Below, one piece after another: positions 15,674 to 24,034 of a stretch of DNA of 26,636 nucleotides. Source of the stretch: CAWUKT01 sp041565275 (GTDB lineage: Bacteria > Bacteroidota > Bacteroidia > J057 > JADKCL01); NCBI GenBank assembly GCA_041565275.1, contig JBFGVE010000025.1, positions 1 through 26,636 on the forward strand, written 5' to 3'. The position numbers and the translations under genes were made by a program. A model generated the notes under the pieces. The model ran no database searches. It was not told where the DNA came from and worked only from the letters and a program-made list of their open reading frames with translations. Within the stretch, counting starts at the first letter, position 1. The number at the start of each line of letters is the position of its first letter.

Positions 15674-16411
15674 ATGAGATCAGTACTGAGGCTAAATCCT
15701 TTGTTCCTGGCAGGCTTGTTTATACTGGCCTCCTGCAACCGTACCTATGATCCTACCCCGGAGTATGCCACCCGTCTCTTTCCGCTAGAAGATGGTAAAT
15801 ACCGGATTTACCACGTTGTAGACACGGTCTTTGAAACAGCGGTCAGCAGCGAATATGAAGTACAAACGTTTTACAAACGAGAGATGGTGGATGGGACGGA
15901 AACCGACCTGCTGGACCGCGAGGTCAGCAAACTTTGGATCTACAAGTCTCCCGATACCTTGGGTACGCCCGATAATCCCGTTTACAATTGGGATTTCTAT
16001 GCTTTATGGACCATGTACAATGGGGAGCAATACGCAGAAAGGACAGAAGGAAACACCCGTTACTTGGTTTTGAAAAACCCCGTCTATCCCGACGCCTCTT
16101 GGAATGGGAACCTATTTAACGACCAGGGCCAAAAAACCTACAGGTATACCAATATTGATACAACGGTTACCGTGCAAGGGGTGACCTATGACAATTGTGT
16201 ATTTGTCCTGCAACAGGAGTTCTACCAACCCTTTGCAGACAGCGCCCAAGCTATTTTCATCAGCGACTACCAATACGAAATCTACGCCCCTGATATAGGT
16301 ATGATCTTGCGCTACTACAAGACCTATCGCCGTGAGAGCAATTCAGTTATAGCAGATAAAAGCCGTATTTTTAGAGAAGAAGTTGTCGAGCACAATTTCC
16401 AAACAAAATAA
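15674..16411 (+). CDS. Lipoprotein, function unknown
   Basis: This 245-residue protein has a signal sequence ending in the lipobox LASC with C21, so it is a probable cell-envelope lipoprotein. The mature part is rich in Tyr, Asp and Thr and looks all-beta (GKYRIYHVVDTVFETAV, TVTVQGVTYDNCVFVLQQEF, IYAPDIGMILRYYKTYRRES). The closing pattern, in which a protein reports that the molecule is observed from a surface-like state (YAPDIGMI), is common in uncharacterised Bacteroidota lipoproteins of this size. It diverges from the caspase pair across a gap of about 270 bp. No named family is recognised. The following 209 bases hold a 6-bp hairpin at 16500-16515 without a T run, and a weak -7 match (TACATTTC, 16545-16552). 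Confidence 0.8.
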   Translation: MRSVLRLNPLFLAGLFILASCNRTYDPTPEYATRLFPLEDGKYRIYHVVDTVFETAVSSEYEVQTFYKREMVDGTETDLLDREVSKLWIYKSPDTLGTPDNPVYNWDFYALWTMYNGEQYAERTEGNTRYLVLKNPVYPDASWNGNLFNDQGQKTYRYTNIDTTVTVQGVTYDNCVFVLQQEFYQPFADSAQAIFISDYQYEIYAPDIGMILRYYKTYRRESNSVIADKSRIFREEVVEHNFQTK

Positions 16412-16620
16412 TTGAATTTATGGGAGGTTTGGCTTTTTTGGAGAAAGTAAACTTTAACAAGAGCCTTTGTCATGCTTGATTTTCACGTATGTGTTTGTGG
16501 AAGCCTCAAGGCTTCAGAAGGAAGCGAATAACAAGAATCATCTGTACATTTCCTTTTACCCCTTTCTAACTTTCAGCCAAAAAAAACGGACTCAACACTG
16601 CATTAAAAACTAAGACATTT

Positions 16621-17508
16621 ATGAAAGAGAACATTCTTGAACTTTTTCGTTCTTATGGAACGGCCACTTTAGAGCTGCTTCCTAACCTACTGGTAGCAGT
16701 TATTGTATTCATCCTGTTTTACCTGGCAGGCATGGTTATAGCCAGGATCATCAAACGCAGAAAAAGGAAGCGAGATGTTCAGTTACTGGCCAAATTCGGA
16801 GGCGAAATTGGCCGCTGGACCCTTATGATCCTAGGTTTTATGGTTAGTATGCACATCATGGGTTTGGGTGGGGTGATGAGCAATCTTATAGCCGGAGCAG
16901 GGATATCAGCCATTATTCTGGGTTTTGCGTTCAAGGATATTGCTGAAAATTTCCTCGCTGGCATCCTGTTAGCTGCCAAGCCTCCCTTTAAAGTAAGCGA
17001 TTTGGTAGAAGTGGATGGATACAAAGGCAAAGTGACCAATTTGAATCTGCGAACCATACATTTACGGGTAGCTGATGGACGGGATATCTACATTCCTACC
17101 TCAATGGTTATCAAGACAGCTGTCACCAACTATACCCAAGACGGCCTCCTGAGGGTCGATTTCCCAATTGGCCTGGATACGGGTGCCGACGTAGACCGGG
17201 CAACCCTCCTGATATTGGATGAACTGAAAAAATTCGAACGCATTTTACCGGTTCCTGCCCCCAACGTATTGGTAGAAGCTCTTGATGTCAACACCATAAA
17301 CATTCGGGTCTTGTTCTGGATAGATCAGTTCTCATCTCCAGATCCGAATGGCACGGGACTCCGTATCAAGAGCCGGGTCATTGTCAAGGTCAGAGACATG
17401 CTGTTTTCACACGGATACACAATGCCTGCTACCATTTTGGAGCACAAAATCTATCAAAAAGAAGAACCCATCCCTCTTCAAATAGTCAATTCAACCGACT
17501 CAAAATGA
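16621..17508 (+). CDS. mscS: Small-conductance mechanosensitive channel (MscS family)
   Basis: This 295-residue inner-membrane protein releases ions and solutes when membrane tension rises after osmotic downshift. It has three hydrophobic segments: about 19-43 (LLPNLLVAVIVFILFYLAGM), 66-86 (GRWTLMILGFMVSMHIMGLG) and the Gly/Ala-rich pore helix at about 89-116 (LIAGAGISAIILGFAFKDIAEN, here shortened at its edges). The beta domain follows with VGDLVEV-like sequence (FKVSDLVEVDGYKGKVTNLN) and the conserved RTIHLRVADGRDIYIPTS, then the cytoplasmic alpha/beta domain. The length is close to E. coli MscS (286). corA follows 43 bp later on the same strand, so co-transcription is possible. Confidence 0.92.
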   Translation: MKENILELFRSYGTATLELLPNLLVAVIVFILFYLAGMVIARIIKRRKRKRDVQLLAKFGGEIGRWTLMILGFMVSMHIMGLGGVMSNLIAGAGISAIILGFAFKDIAENFLAGILLAAKPPFKVSDLVEVDGYKGKVTNLNLRTIHLRVADGRDIYIPTSMVIKTAVTNYTQDGLLRVDFPIGLDTGADVDRATLLILDELKKFERILPVPAPNVLVEALDVNTINIRVLFWIDQFSSPDPNGTGLRIKSRVIVKVRDMLFSHGYTMPATILEHKIYQKEEPIPLQIVNSTDSK

Positions 17509-17551
17509 CCCCTGATAATTTTCATTATTCGTCCTTAATCTTAGTAATTCC

Positions 17552-18619
17552 GTGTCCAGATTCCTAAAAGACCAAAGTAGAAACATCGGAAAATCTCCTG
17601 GCTCAATCATCCACATCGGGGAAAAATTCCTCGATCAGGTTAAGATTGAGGTCATGGCCTACTCGCTTGAACAGTTAAAGGAAGCCAGCGGGAATGGTAT
17701 GGAGGCATTGAACGAAGTTCCCGTATTGAACGAAGGAGTGGTATGGATCAACATCATCGGCCTACATGATACTGAACTACTTCAAGAAGTCGGCAACCGT
17801 TACAATATTCATCCTCTGGCAATGGAGTGCATCGCCAATACCGGGATCCGACCGCGCCTGGAAGACTATGGGGAATATTTGATGATTTGCCAGAAAATGC
17901 TTCGTTATGCGGAAAAAGACCTTACCATTCATGCAGAGCAGGTTAGTTTCTTGGTGTTTAAAAACCTTTTGATTACCTGGCAGGAGGCTCCCGGAGATGT
18001 CTTCGAGCCAGTCCGGGACAGGATACGGAACAACCGTGGGAGGATCCGAAAACTAAGTACAGATTACTTGTGCTTCTCCCTGCTGGACCTTATGTACGAC
18101 CACTACACCACGGTCCTTGAGCAGTTTGGGGAGAATATCGAAGAGCTGGAAGAAGAGGTTTTGGGAGATCCTGATGAGGAACTCCTGGAAAAAATAAGTG
18201 GCTACAAGATGGAGCTGAATTACCTTAGGAAAAGTATAAGGCCAGCCCGCGAACTCGCCGGAACCCTTTCGAAACTCGACTCCGTAATTATCCACGACAA
18301 AACGAGGCAATTCCTGAAAGAGCTCCTGCCCAATGTTACCCAGGCCGTGGAAGTCGCAGATACCTATAGCAATGTTCTTTCGGATTTCCTCCAGGTATAC
18401 CACACTTCGGCCAGTAATAAAATGAATGAGATCATGAAGGTACTTACCATCTTCTCTGCCATTTTCATCCCGCTTACTTTTCTGGCTGGTATCTATGGGA
18501 TGAACTTTGAGAATTTACCTGAAAAGAACTGGTATTATGGCTATTATGTATTTTGGGGGGTAGTGGTGCTGGTCGGATTCCTGATGTTTTGGTTTTTTCG
18601 GCGAAGGAAATGGTTGTAG
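17552..18619 (+). CDS. corA: CorA-family magnesium/cobalt transporter
   Basis: This 355-residue membrane transporter ends in the CorA signature YGMNF (GMN at 316-318), which forms the selectivity filter. Two C-terminal membrane helices flank it: about 296-315 (TIFSAIFIPLTFLAGIYG) and 327-349 (YYGYYVFWGVVVLVGFLMFW). The large cytoplasmic N-terminal part has the usual acidic long helix (EQFGENIEELEEEVLGDPDE). A basic tail RRRKWL closes the protein. The start is GTG at 17552, because the next in-frame ATG would remove part of the N-terminal domain. It may be co-transcribed with mscS. The closest alternative is a zinc-exporting CorA relative (ZntB type), which cannot be excluded from sequence alone. 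Confidence 0.93.
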   Translation: MSRFLKDQSRNIGKSPGSIIHIGEKFLDQVKIEVMAYSLEQLKEASGNGMEALNEVPVLNEGVVWINIIGLHDTELLQEVGNRYNIHPLAMECIANTGIRPRLEDYGEYLMICQKMLRYAEKDLTIHAEQVSFLVFKNLLITWQEAPGDVFEPVRDRIRNNRGRIRKLSTDYLCFSLLDLMYDHYTTVLEQFGENIEELEEEVLGDPDEELLEKISGYKMELNYLRKSIRPARELAGTLSKLDSVIIHDKTRQFLKELLPNVTQAVEVADTYSNVLSDFLQVYHTSASNKMNEIMKVLTIFSAIFIPLTFLAGIYGMNFENLPEKNWYYGYYVFWGVVVLVGFLMFWFFRRRKWL

Positions 18620-18661
18620 AAAAAAGAGCCCTCCTTCCGAAGATCGTAATTATGTACTTTC

Positions 18662-19033
18662 CTATTCCGATTTGTTAATTGGCTCCAGACCCCAAATGTT
18701 ATTTTCGACCCGGTAAAGAACTTTGCAGTCCAGCAACTGGCTACATACAGGATCAGGCTTTTGCCCCCAGGCTGAATTACAGGTTGCGATCTTCTCAGTA
18801 TCTATCCCGTAAATCTCCGACCCTGCATCATTGGCATTCAGGCGACAATGGTAGACTTTATTTCCATCCAAGGTGCAAAGACTGATCTCTCCGTTAGAAA
18901 ATCGTTCTACCAAAACAGAAGGAGTCTTGGTACCTGGCATAATTCCACCATTTCGGCAAGAGGCTGAAGTCAGGACAGCACCAGCAAACAAGAAGAAGAG
19001 AGTTTGAAATATTGTAGCTTTCATGATATTCAT
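18662..19033 (-). CDS. Small Cys-containing lipoprotein, function unknown
   Basis: This 123-residue protein starts with a signal peptide (MNIMKATIFQTLFFLFAG...) ending at TSASC with C26 as the probable lipid anchor. The mature part carries several more cysteines (in SLCTLDG, YHCRLNAND, TCNSAW, VCSQLLDC), enough for two disulphides, which suits a periplasmic protein. The DGNKVYHCRLNANDAGSEIY stretch suggests a small beta fold. Start may be M1 or M4. I recognise no named family. It converges with corA and is divergent from the aminopeptidase gene. Confidence 0.72.
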   Translation of the reverse strand: MNIMKATIFQTLFFLFAGAVLTSASCRNGGIMPGTKTPSVLVERFSNGEISLCTLDGNKVYHCRLNANDAGSEIYGIDTEKIATCNSAWGQKPDPVCSQLLDCKVLYRVENNIWGLEPINKSE

Positions 19034-19103
19034 TTTCTCTGAAAGTATGAAAAAAATGGTAAGGATCGATATGTGTAATTAACTTCATCAAAAATCAGCC
19101 TTT

Positions 19104-21038
19104 ATGAGGTACACCCCTATTATGCGAGCTGTCGCTTGTGCATTTTCATTTTTTCCGGTCATTCTTTTCATGGCCTGCGATCCCAGCGGATCCACTGCTA
19201 CTTCTACCGAGACCAAGATCATGATTCCCAATCCTCTCCCACCTGTCGGACCCGACAAACACAGTTATTCACGTCCGGATGATGTTGTGACCACCAACCT
19301 CAACCTTAAGATCGATGTTGACTTTATCCGAAAGCATATCAAGGGTACGGCTTATTATGACATAACAAATAAAACCGGGGCAAAGGAGATTGTCTTCGAC
19401 ACCCGGAACCTGGAAATCAAGGCCTGCCGGGATGCGCTTGGTAATCCGCTACCTTTTAGGCTTGGAGCTGACCATCCGGTCCTGGGACAACCCCTCACCG
19501 TTGAATTAGGGGATGATACTCGCCTCGTTGCGATCCAGTTCAGCACAACTGAGGGTTCTGATGCGCTTCAATGGCTCGATCCGGTCCAGACCGCCGGCAA
19601 GGAACATCCTTTCCTGTTTACCCAAGGCCAGGCTATCCTCACCCGTACCTGGCTCCCTTGTCAGGACAGCCCGGGTATCAGGTTCACTTATACTGCGACT
19701 GTCACCGTTCCCAAAGATCTTTTGCCATTGATGAGTGCCACCAACCCGAAAGCAAAGAATTCAAAAGGGAGTTACTTCTTCGAAATGAAGCAGCCTGTCC
19801 CTGCCTATTTGATGGCTCTCACTGTAGGTGATTTGGAGTTTACTCCCATCGGTGACCGTACTGGTGTCTATGCTGAGCCCTCAATGTTGGAAGCTTCTGC
19901 CTACGAATTTGGAGATATGGAAAAGATGCTGGTTACTGCCGAAGAACTCTATGGGGACTATCGCTGGGACCGCTATGATGTTATTGTCCTTCCGCCCAGT
20001 TTTCCTTTTGGCGGCATGGAAAACCCCCGTCTTACCTTTGTAACTCCCACCATTCTGGCCGGTGACCGCTCTCTAACTTCCCTGATCGCCCATGAACTGG
20101 CCCACAGTTGGTCCGGGAACTTGGTCACCAATGCTACCTGGAATGACTTTTGGCTCAACGAAGGCTTTACCGTCTACTTTGAACGGAGGATCATGGAGGA
20201 ACTGTACGGAGAGTCTTATGCAAGCATGCTATCTCTGTTGGGCTATCAGGATCTTGAGAACACATTGGAAGAACTGGGTCCAAATGAAGATGATACCCAT
20301 CTGTATTTGGAACTCACAGGTCGCGACCCCGATGACGGCATGACCGACATCGCTTATGAAAAGGGAAATTTCTTCTTGGTCAACATCGAACAAGCCATCG
20401 GCCGTGCCAAGATGGATGACTTCCTGGAACAATACTTTGATGCCCATGCATTCAAAACCATGACTACAAAACAATTTGTAGACTACTTAAATGCAGAGCT
20501 GATCCAAGGGGACCAGATGTTGGCAGACAAGCTCAAAATTGAGACCTGGATTTATGGTCCGGGTATACCTGCCAACCTGATCAAGCCTAGATCTAACCGG
20601 TTTGAGAAAGTTAACCGGCAGGTGGAATTGTTCGTACAGAGCACACAGGCAGGGGAATTGGCCGGGACGGCAGGCTGGACCACCCATGAATGGCTGCATT
20701 TTTTGCGAACCCTTCCAGACCATCTCACCACTGAACAAATGACCGCGTTGGACAATGCATTCAAATTCACCCAATCTAGAAATTCAGAGATTCAGGCGGC
20801 TTGGTTTGACCATGTGATCCGACATGAGTATGAGGTGGCCTATCCTGCCTTGGAAGCTTTCTTACTACGAGTGGGCCGGCGCAAATTTCTCAAGCCGATC
20901 TACACCGCCCTATCTAAAACTGAGCCTGGCCTCAGAATGGCCTTGGATATTTATCAAAATGCGCGACCCAATTACCATTCGGTATCAACCGGGACGATTG
21001 ACGGGATATTGGGCTGGAACCCAGAAAAGGAGGGTTGA
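19104..21038 (+). CDS. M1-family aminopeptidase, lipoprotein (leukotriene A4 hydrolase-like)
   Basis: This 644-residue zinc metallopeptidase removes N-terminal residues from peptides. The zinc site is HELAHSW (H330, E331, H334) with the third ligand E353 in NEGFTVYFERR, the standard HExxH-x18-E spacing. The exopeptidase motif GGMEN is at 303-307. The N-terminal beta domain starts near residue 48 (HSYSRPDDVVTTNLNLKIDV), and the C-terminal helical domain (about 490-625) matches the leukotriene A4 hydrolase type. A signal ending in LFMAC with C25 marks it as a lipoprotein, so it acts at the cell envelope. A start at M7 is also possible. The 139 bases after it, before the ppk stop, hold no clear gene. 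Confidence 0.94.
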   Translation: MRYTPIMRAVACAFSFFPVILFMACDPSGSTATSTETKIMIPNPLPPVGPDKHSYSRPDDVVTTNLNLKIDVDFIRKHIKGTAYYDITNKTGAKEIVFDTRNLEIKACRDALGNPLPFRLGADHPVLGQPLTVELGDDTRLVAIQFSTTEGSDALQWLDPVQTAGKEHPFLFTQGQAILTRTWLPCQDSPGIRFTYTATVTVPKDLLPLMSATNPKAKNSKGSYFFEMKQPVPAYLMALTVGDLEFTPIGDRTGVYAEPSMLEASAYEFGDMEKMLVTAEELYGDYRWDRYDVIVLPPSFPFGGMENPRLTFVTPTILAGDRSLTSLIAHELAHSWSGNLVTNATWNDFWLNEGFTVYFERRIMEELYGESYASMLSLLGYQDLENTLEELGPNEDDTHLYLELTGRDPDDGMTDIAYEKGNFFLVNIEQAIGRAKMDDFLEQYFDAHAFKTMTTKQFVDYLNAELIQGDQMLADKLKIETWIYGPGIPANLIKPRSNRFEKVNRQVELFVQSTQAGELAGTAGWTTHEWLHFLRTLPDHLTTEQMTALDNAFKFTQSRNSEIQAAWFDHVIRHEYEVAYPALEAFLLRVGRRKFLKPIYTALSKTEPGLRMALDIYQNARPNYHSVSTGTIDGILGWNPEKEG

Positions 21039-21177
21039 GATCACACCCCTGATACCGTCTGACCTTAGTCCGCCAAAGCTGGTTACCTTTTTTGTACCCG
21101 TCAGACTGTCCATGGAAAGGGCAGCATAGCCTGTCTGTCGTAACCCATTGTTATCATAAATTAAATACCCTCGATTT

Positions 21178-23256
21178 CTATGAGATCGTATCAATTTGCT
21201 GGGATTGTTCTTTGGCTATCTCTAAAAAGTATTCTTGAACATTTAACCGTGGTCGATTCTTTTCCGTCTCCACCCGATTGTAAGCACCGTCCACATCCAA
21301 GCTCCTCGCCTTTACGTTGTCTTCCAACATAGCATCCAATATAGAGCAGACCCTGGCCATCAAATCCGGATTTTCTATTGGAAAAACGGTTTCTACCCTC
21401 CTGTTGAGATTGCGCTGCATCAAGTCTGCACTTCCCAGATGGATCTTCTCTGTATCTCCGTATTTGAAGTGAAAAATTCTCGGATGCTCCAGGAAGCGCC
21501 CAACGATACTTCTTACTCTTATATTCTCTGAAACCCCCTTAACCCCAGGCTTCAGGCAGCAGATTCCTCGAACAACCAGGTCAACCTTTACTCCTTTCAT
21601 TGAAGCCTTGTACAACCATTGGATCATCCCCGGATCCACCAGGGAGTTCATGACCATTCTGATCTGACTTGGATTGGATTTAGAATGATGGGTAATTGTT
21701 TCCTGGATCATGCTGACAAGGTTTGACCGCAGGTTGTGAGGAGCCAGAAATAATTTTCGCCATTTGTTTTGACGGGAGTAGCCCGTCAGTAGGTTGAAGA
21801 GGTCAGAAGCATCTTTTCCTATATCCTCGTCACAGGTCATAAAGCCAATGTCGGTATAAAGCTTAGCCGTCTTATCGTTGTAATTGCCAGTTGACATGTG
21901 AACGTAGCGTCTGATCATCCCTTCTTCCTGGCGAACGATCATCAGGATCTTGCAATGTGTCTTGAGTCCCAGGAGCCCGTAAACAACATTGACCCCTTCT
22001 CTTTCAAGTTGTTTGGCCCAGACAATGTTATTTTCTTCATCAAATCTGGCCTTGAGTTCTATTAGTGCTGTCACCTGCTTTCCGCTGGCAGCGGCTTCCT
22101 TCATAGATGCGACGATCGGAGATTTTCCGGAAGTCCTGTACAGGGTGATTTTGATCGCCAGCACCTTGCGGTCTTTGGCCGCTTCCTGGATCAGGTCTAC
22201 CACATGGTGAAAGCTCTCATAAGGGTGATAAAGCATGATATCTCTCTTCCTGATCGCTGAGAAAATACTGGATGACCTTGTGATATAGGGGTTCAGAGCC
22301 GGAGTAAAAGGTGCATCTTTAAGGCTTGGACTATCCAGGCCTGTGAGGTAAATGAAGGCAGCCAGGTCCAAAGGGCCGGAGATATCAAATATTCCACGTT
22401 CGCTCAAGCCGGTAATTTCCTGCAGGAACTTTCTGCTGTCCGGGTGGATCTTATCAGCTACCTCCAGCCGTATTACTGTCCCCAATCGCCTCTTCCGCAA
22501 TTCTTTTTCGATCAATTTCAGCAAATCGTCTGCTTCTGCCTCTGAAAGGTCAAAGTCAGCATTCCGGGTAATACGAAAGATATTTGCATTGAGGATCTTC
22601 ATATTGGGGAATAACATGTCCAAGTGAGGCTTGATCAAATCCTCTAAGAGGAGGTGGTCACCCGGATTCTTTCCCGATAAAGGAATGAAACGCGGTAGAA
22701 TAGCGGGAATAGGAAGAACAGCTACTTTGGGTTCCTTGCGTTGTATGGGATCTCTCAATTCAATAAAAATATTGAGACCAAGGCTGCGCAAGGCAGGAAA
22801 TGGGTGCGAAGGGTCAATGGCTAGGGGAGTAAGTACCGGAAAGATCTTTTCCTTAAAGTAGACCCGTAGTTCTTCTTTCTGGGAAGAAGTCAATGTATTG
22901 TAATAGCGGATCCTGATCCCTTTTTTTCTGAGCTTAGGCAGAACGTCTTCCAACAGTATCCGGGATTGTTTGCTGACGTCATGGTGAACTTTTTTCCCGA
23001 TCTCATCCAATACTTCATCGGGGCGCATCCCGTCAGCGGGAAGCTCGTGGATATCAGCAGCAATCTGCTCCTTGAGCCCAGCCACCCGGATCATAAAAAA
23101 CTCATCCAGATTTGAACTAAATATGGATAGGAACTTCATCCGTTCAAGCAAAGGGTGCGAGGAATCCATTGCCTCCTCGAGGACCCTTTCATTGAACTTT
23201 AACCAGCTCAGTTCCCTGTTAAAGTACAGATTTGGATTTTTAAGATTTACCGCCAT
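21178..23256 (-). CDS. ppk1: Polyphosphate kinase 1 (Ppk1)
   Basis: This 692-residue enzyme reversibly polymerises the terminal phosphate of ATP into polyphosphate, at the inner membrane or in the cytosol. The N-terminal motif YFNRELSWLKFNERVLEEA is typical. The catalytic region shows YHPYESFHHVVDLIQEAA, GLKTHCK with the autophosphorylated His at H434 (matching E. coli H435), YVHMSTGNYNDKTAKLYTD, and a C-terminal phospholipase-D-like part with IHLGSADLMQRNLNRRVE. Length is as expected (about 690). It follows the DUF937 gene on the same strand, but a strong terminator separates them and it has its own -7 element. No ppx is present in the window. Confidence 0.97.
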   Translation of the reverse strand: MAVNLKNPNLYFNRELSWLKFNERVLEEAMDSSHPLLERMKFLSIFSSNLDEFFMIRVAGLKEQIAADIHELPADGMRPDEVLDEIGKKVHHDVSKQSRILLEDVLPKLRKKGIRIRYYNTLTSSQKEELRVYFKEKIFPVLTPLAIDPSHPFPALRSLGLNIFIELRDPIQRKEPKVAVLPIPAILPRFIPLSGKNPGDHLLLEDLIKPHLDMLFPNMKILNANIFRITRNADFDLSEAEADDLLKLIEKELRKRRLGTVIRLEVADKIHPDSRKFLQEITGLSERGIFDISGPLDLAAFIYLTGLDSPSLKDAPFTPALNPYITRSSSIFSAIRKRDIMLYHPYESFHHVVDLIQEAAKDRKVLAIKITLYRTSGKSPIVASMKEAAASGKQVTALIELKARFDEENNIVWAKQLEREGVNVVYGLLGLKTHCKILMIVRQEEGMIRRYVHMSTGNYNDKTAKLYTDIGFMTCDEDIGKDASDLFNLLTGYSRQNKWRKLFLAPHNLRSNLVSMIQETITHHSKSNPSQIRMVMNSLVDPGMIQWLYKASMKGVKVDLVVRGICCLKPGVKGVSENIRVRSIVGRFLEHPRIFHFKYGDTEKIHLGSADLMQRNLNRRVETVFPIENPDLMARVCSILDAMLEDNVKARSLDVDGAYNRVETEKNRPRLNVQEYFLEIAKEQSQQIDTIS

Positions 23257-23276
23257 TTGTGAGATTGTTATGACTC

Positions 23277-23284
23277 CAAATATA
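23277..23284 (-). promoter_or_regulatory. Probable -7 element of ppk1
   Basis: On the minus strand TATATTTG is an exact match to TAnnTTTG, about 20 bases upstream of the ppk1 ATG, giving a leader of about 17 bases. It lies just past the DUF937 terminator, which supports an independent ppk1 transcript. No good -33 element is visible because the terminator occupies that region. Confidence 0.5.
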
Positions 23285-23289
23285 TGGAA

Positions 23290-23321
23290 AAAAGCCGTTC
23301 CTGCTTTCAGGAACGGCTTTT
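23290..23321 (-). terminator. Strong rho-independent terminator after the DUF937 gene
   Basis: A perfect 14-bp inverted repeat (AAAAGCCGTTCCTG at 23290-23303, CAGGAACGGCTTTT at 23308-23321) has a 4-base loop. On the minus strand it runs into six T residues (23293-23288). It lies 17 bp past the DUF937 stop codon. Confidence 0.9.
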
Positions 23322-23338
23322 ACGATATTTCGTCTTTT

Positions 23339-23938
23339 CTAACTCCGATTGCTCAGGAAGCCACCGATCATTCCGCCAATATCGTCCATTACGCTTCCGT
23401 CTCCGTCACGGTCCAGCAAGCCTGAGATCATTCCGCCAATTCCACTACCGCCTTCATCTTCATCGTGTTCATGGCTTGAAGCCATTGAACCAAGCATACT
23501 GGCCAGTCCACCACCGCTAAGATTTTCTTCTTTTTTCTTCTTGCCGAGCATTCCCATAACGATAGGAGCGGCAACCTGAAAGATCTTCATTGCTGATTCC
23601 GTGCTGATCCCGCTTTTCTCTGCAACAGTTTTTTCTGCAACTTCTCGCTTGTTACCCAAAACGTGCTTTAGAATACCCTGGCCACTTGATTCTTCAGGAC
23701 GGTCGATTAGACCACCAAGGTTGTCCAGGATGCTTCCATCATGGTCGCGGTCCAGTGCCCCAGCCAGTGAAATGGCTCCTTCTTCAGAACGTGTATTCCG
23801 GGCCATGGCACTCACCAATAGGGGAACAGCATTAGATATTGCATCAAGAGTGCCCCCCTGATCTTCACCCACATTGCTACTCAAACGAGTTATATTTTCT
23901 TCTCCTATTTGAGCTTTGATTATGTCTATTAAGTTCAT
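23339..23938 (-). CDS. DUF937 protein with two Asp-rich calcium-loop-like motifs
   Basis: This 199-residue protein matches DUF937: an N-terminal helical part (MNLIDIIKAQIGEENITRLS), a central QVAAPIVMGMLGKKK at 121-135, and Gly/Met-rich ends. Two similar motifs, ALDRDHDGSILDNLGG (61-76) and LLDRDGDGSVMDDIGG (174-189), carry Asp at alternate positions (D63/D65/D67 and D176/D178/D180) before Gly, as in EF-hand or dockerin loops, though the twelfth-position acid is not canonical. There is no signal peptide. A Lys tract at 133-136 precedes a flexible SHEHDEDEGG linker. The function of the family is unknown. A -7-like TTTATTTG lies upstream at 23971-23964, and a strong terminator follows. Confidence 0.88.
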   Translation of the reverse strand: MNLIDIIKAQIGEENITRLSSNVGEDQGGTLDAISNAVPLLVSAMARNTRSEEGAISLAGALDRDHDGSILDNLGGLIDRPEESSGQGILKHVLGNKREVAEKTVAEKSGISTESAMKIFQVAAPIVMGMLGKKKKEENLSGGGLASMLGSMASSHEHDEDEGGSGIGGMISGLLDRDGDGSVMDDIGGMIGGFLSNRS

Positions 23939-24034
23939 GTTACTCTAAATTATTTATTGTGTTCAAATAAAAGTACGGAAAGTTGGTTGAGGTGTCCAGC
24001 TATTTCTATCAAAGCTCAGCTTGACTAATGTGAA

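Noticed and set aside
16500..16515. Hairpin GAAGCC-TCAA-GGCTTC before mscS
   Set aside because: The stem is only 6 bp with no T run; it is not a convincing terminator.
21058..21110. GTCTGAC and GTCAGAC as a terminator stem for the aminopeptidase gene
   Set aside because: The arms are 7 bp with a loop of about 40 bases, too loose to support.
20985..21194. Minus-strand 69-aa frame between the aminopeptidase and ppk1 genes
   Set aside because: It is short, overlaps the aminopeptidase 3' end and shows no recognisable motif or start signal.
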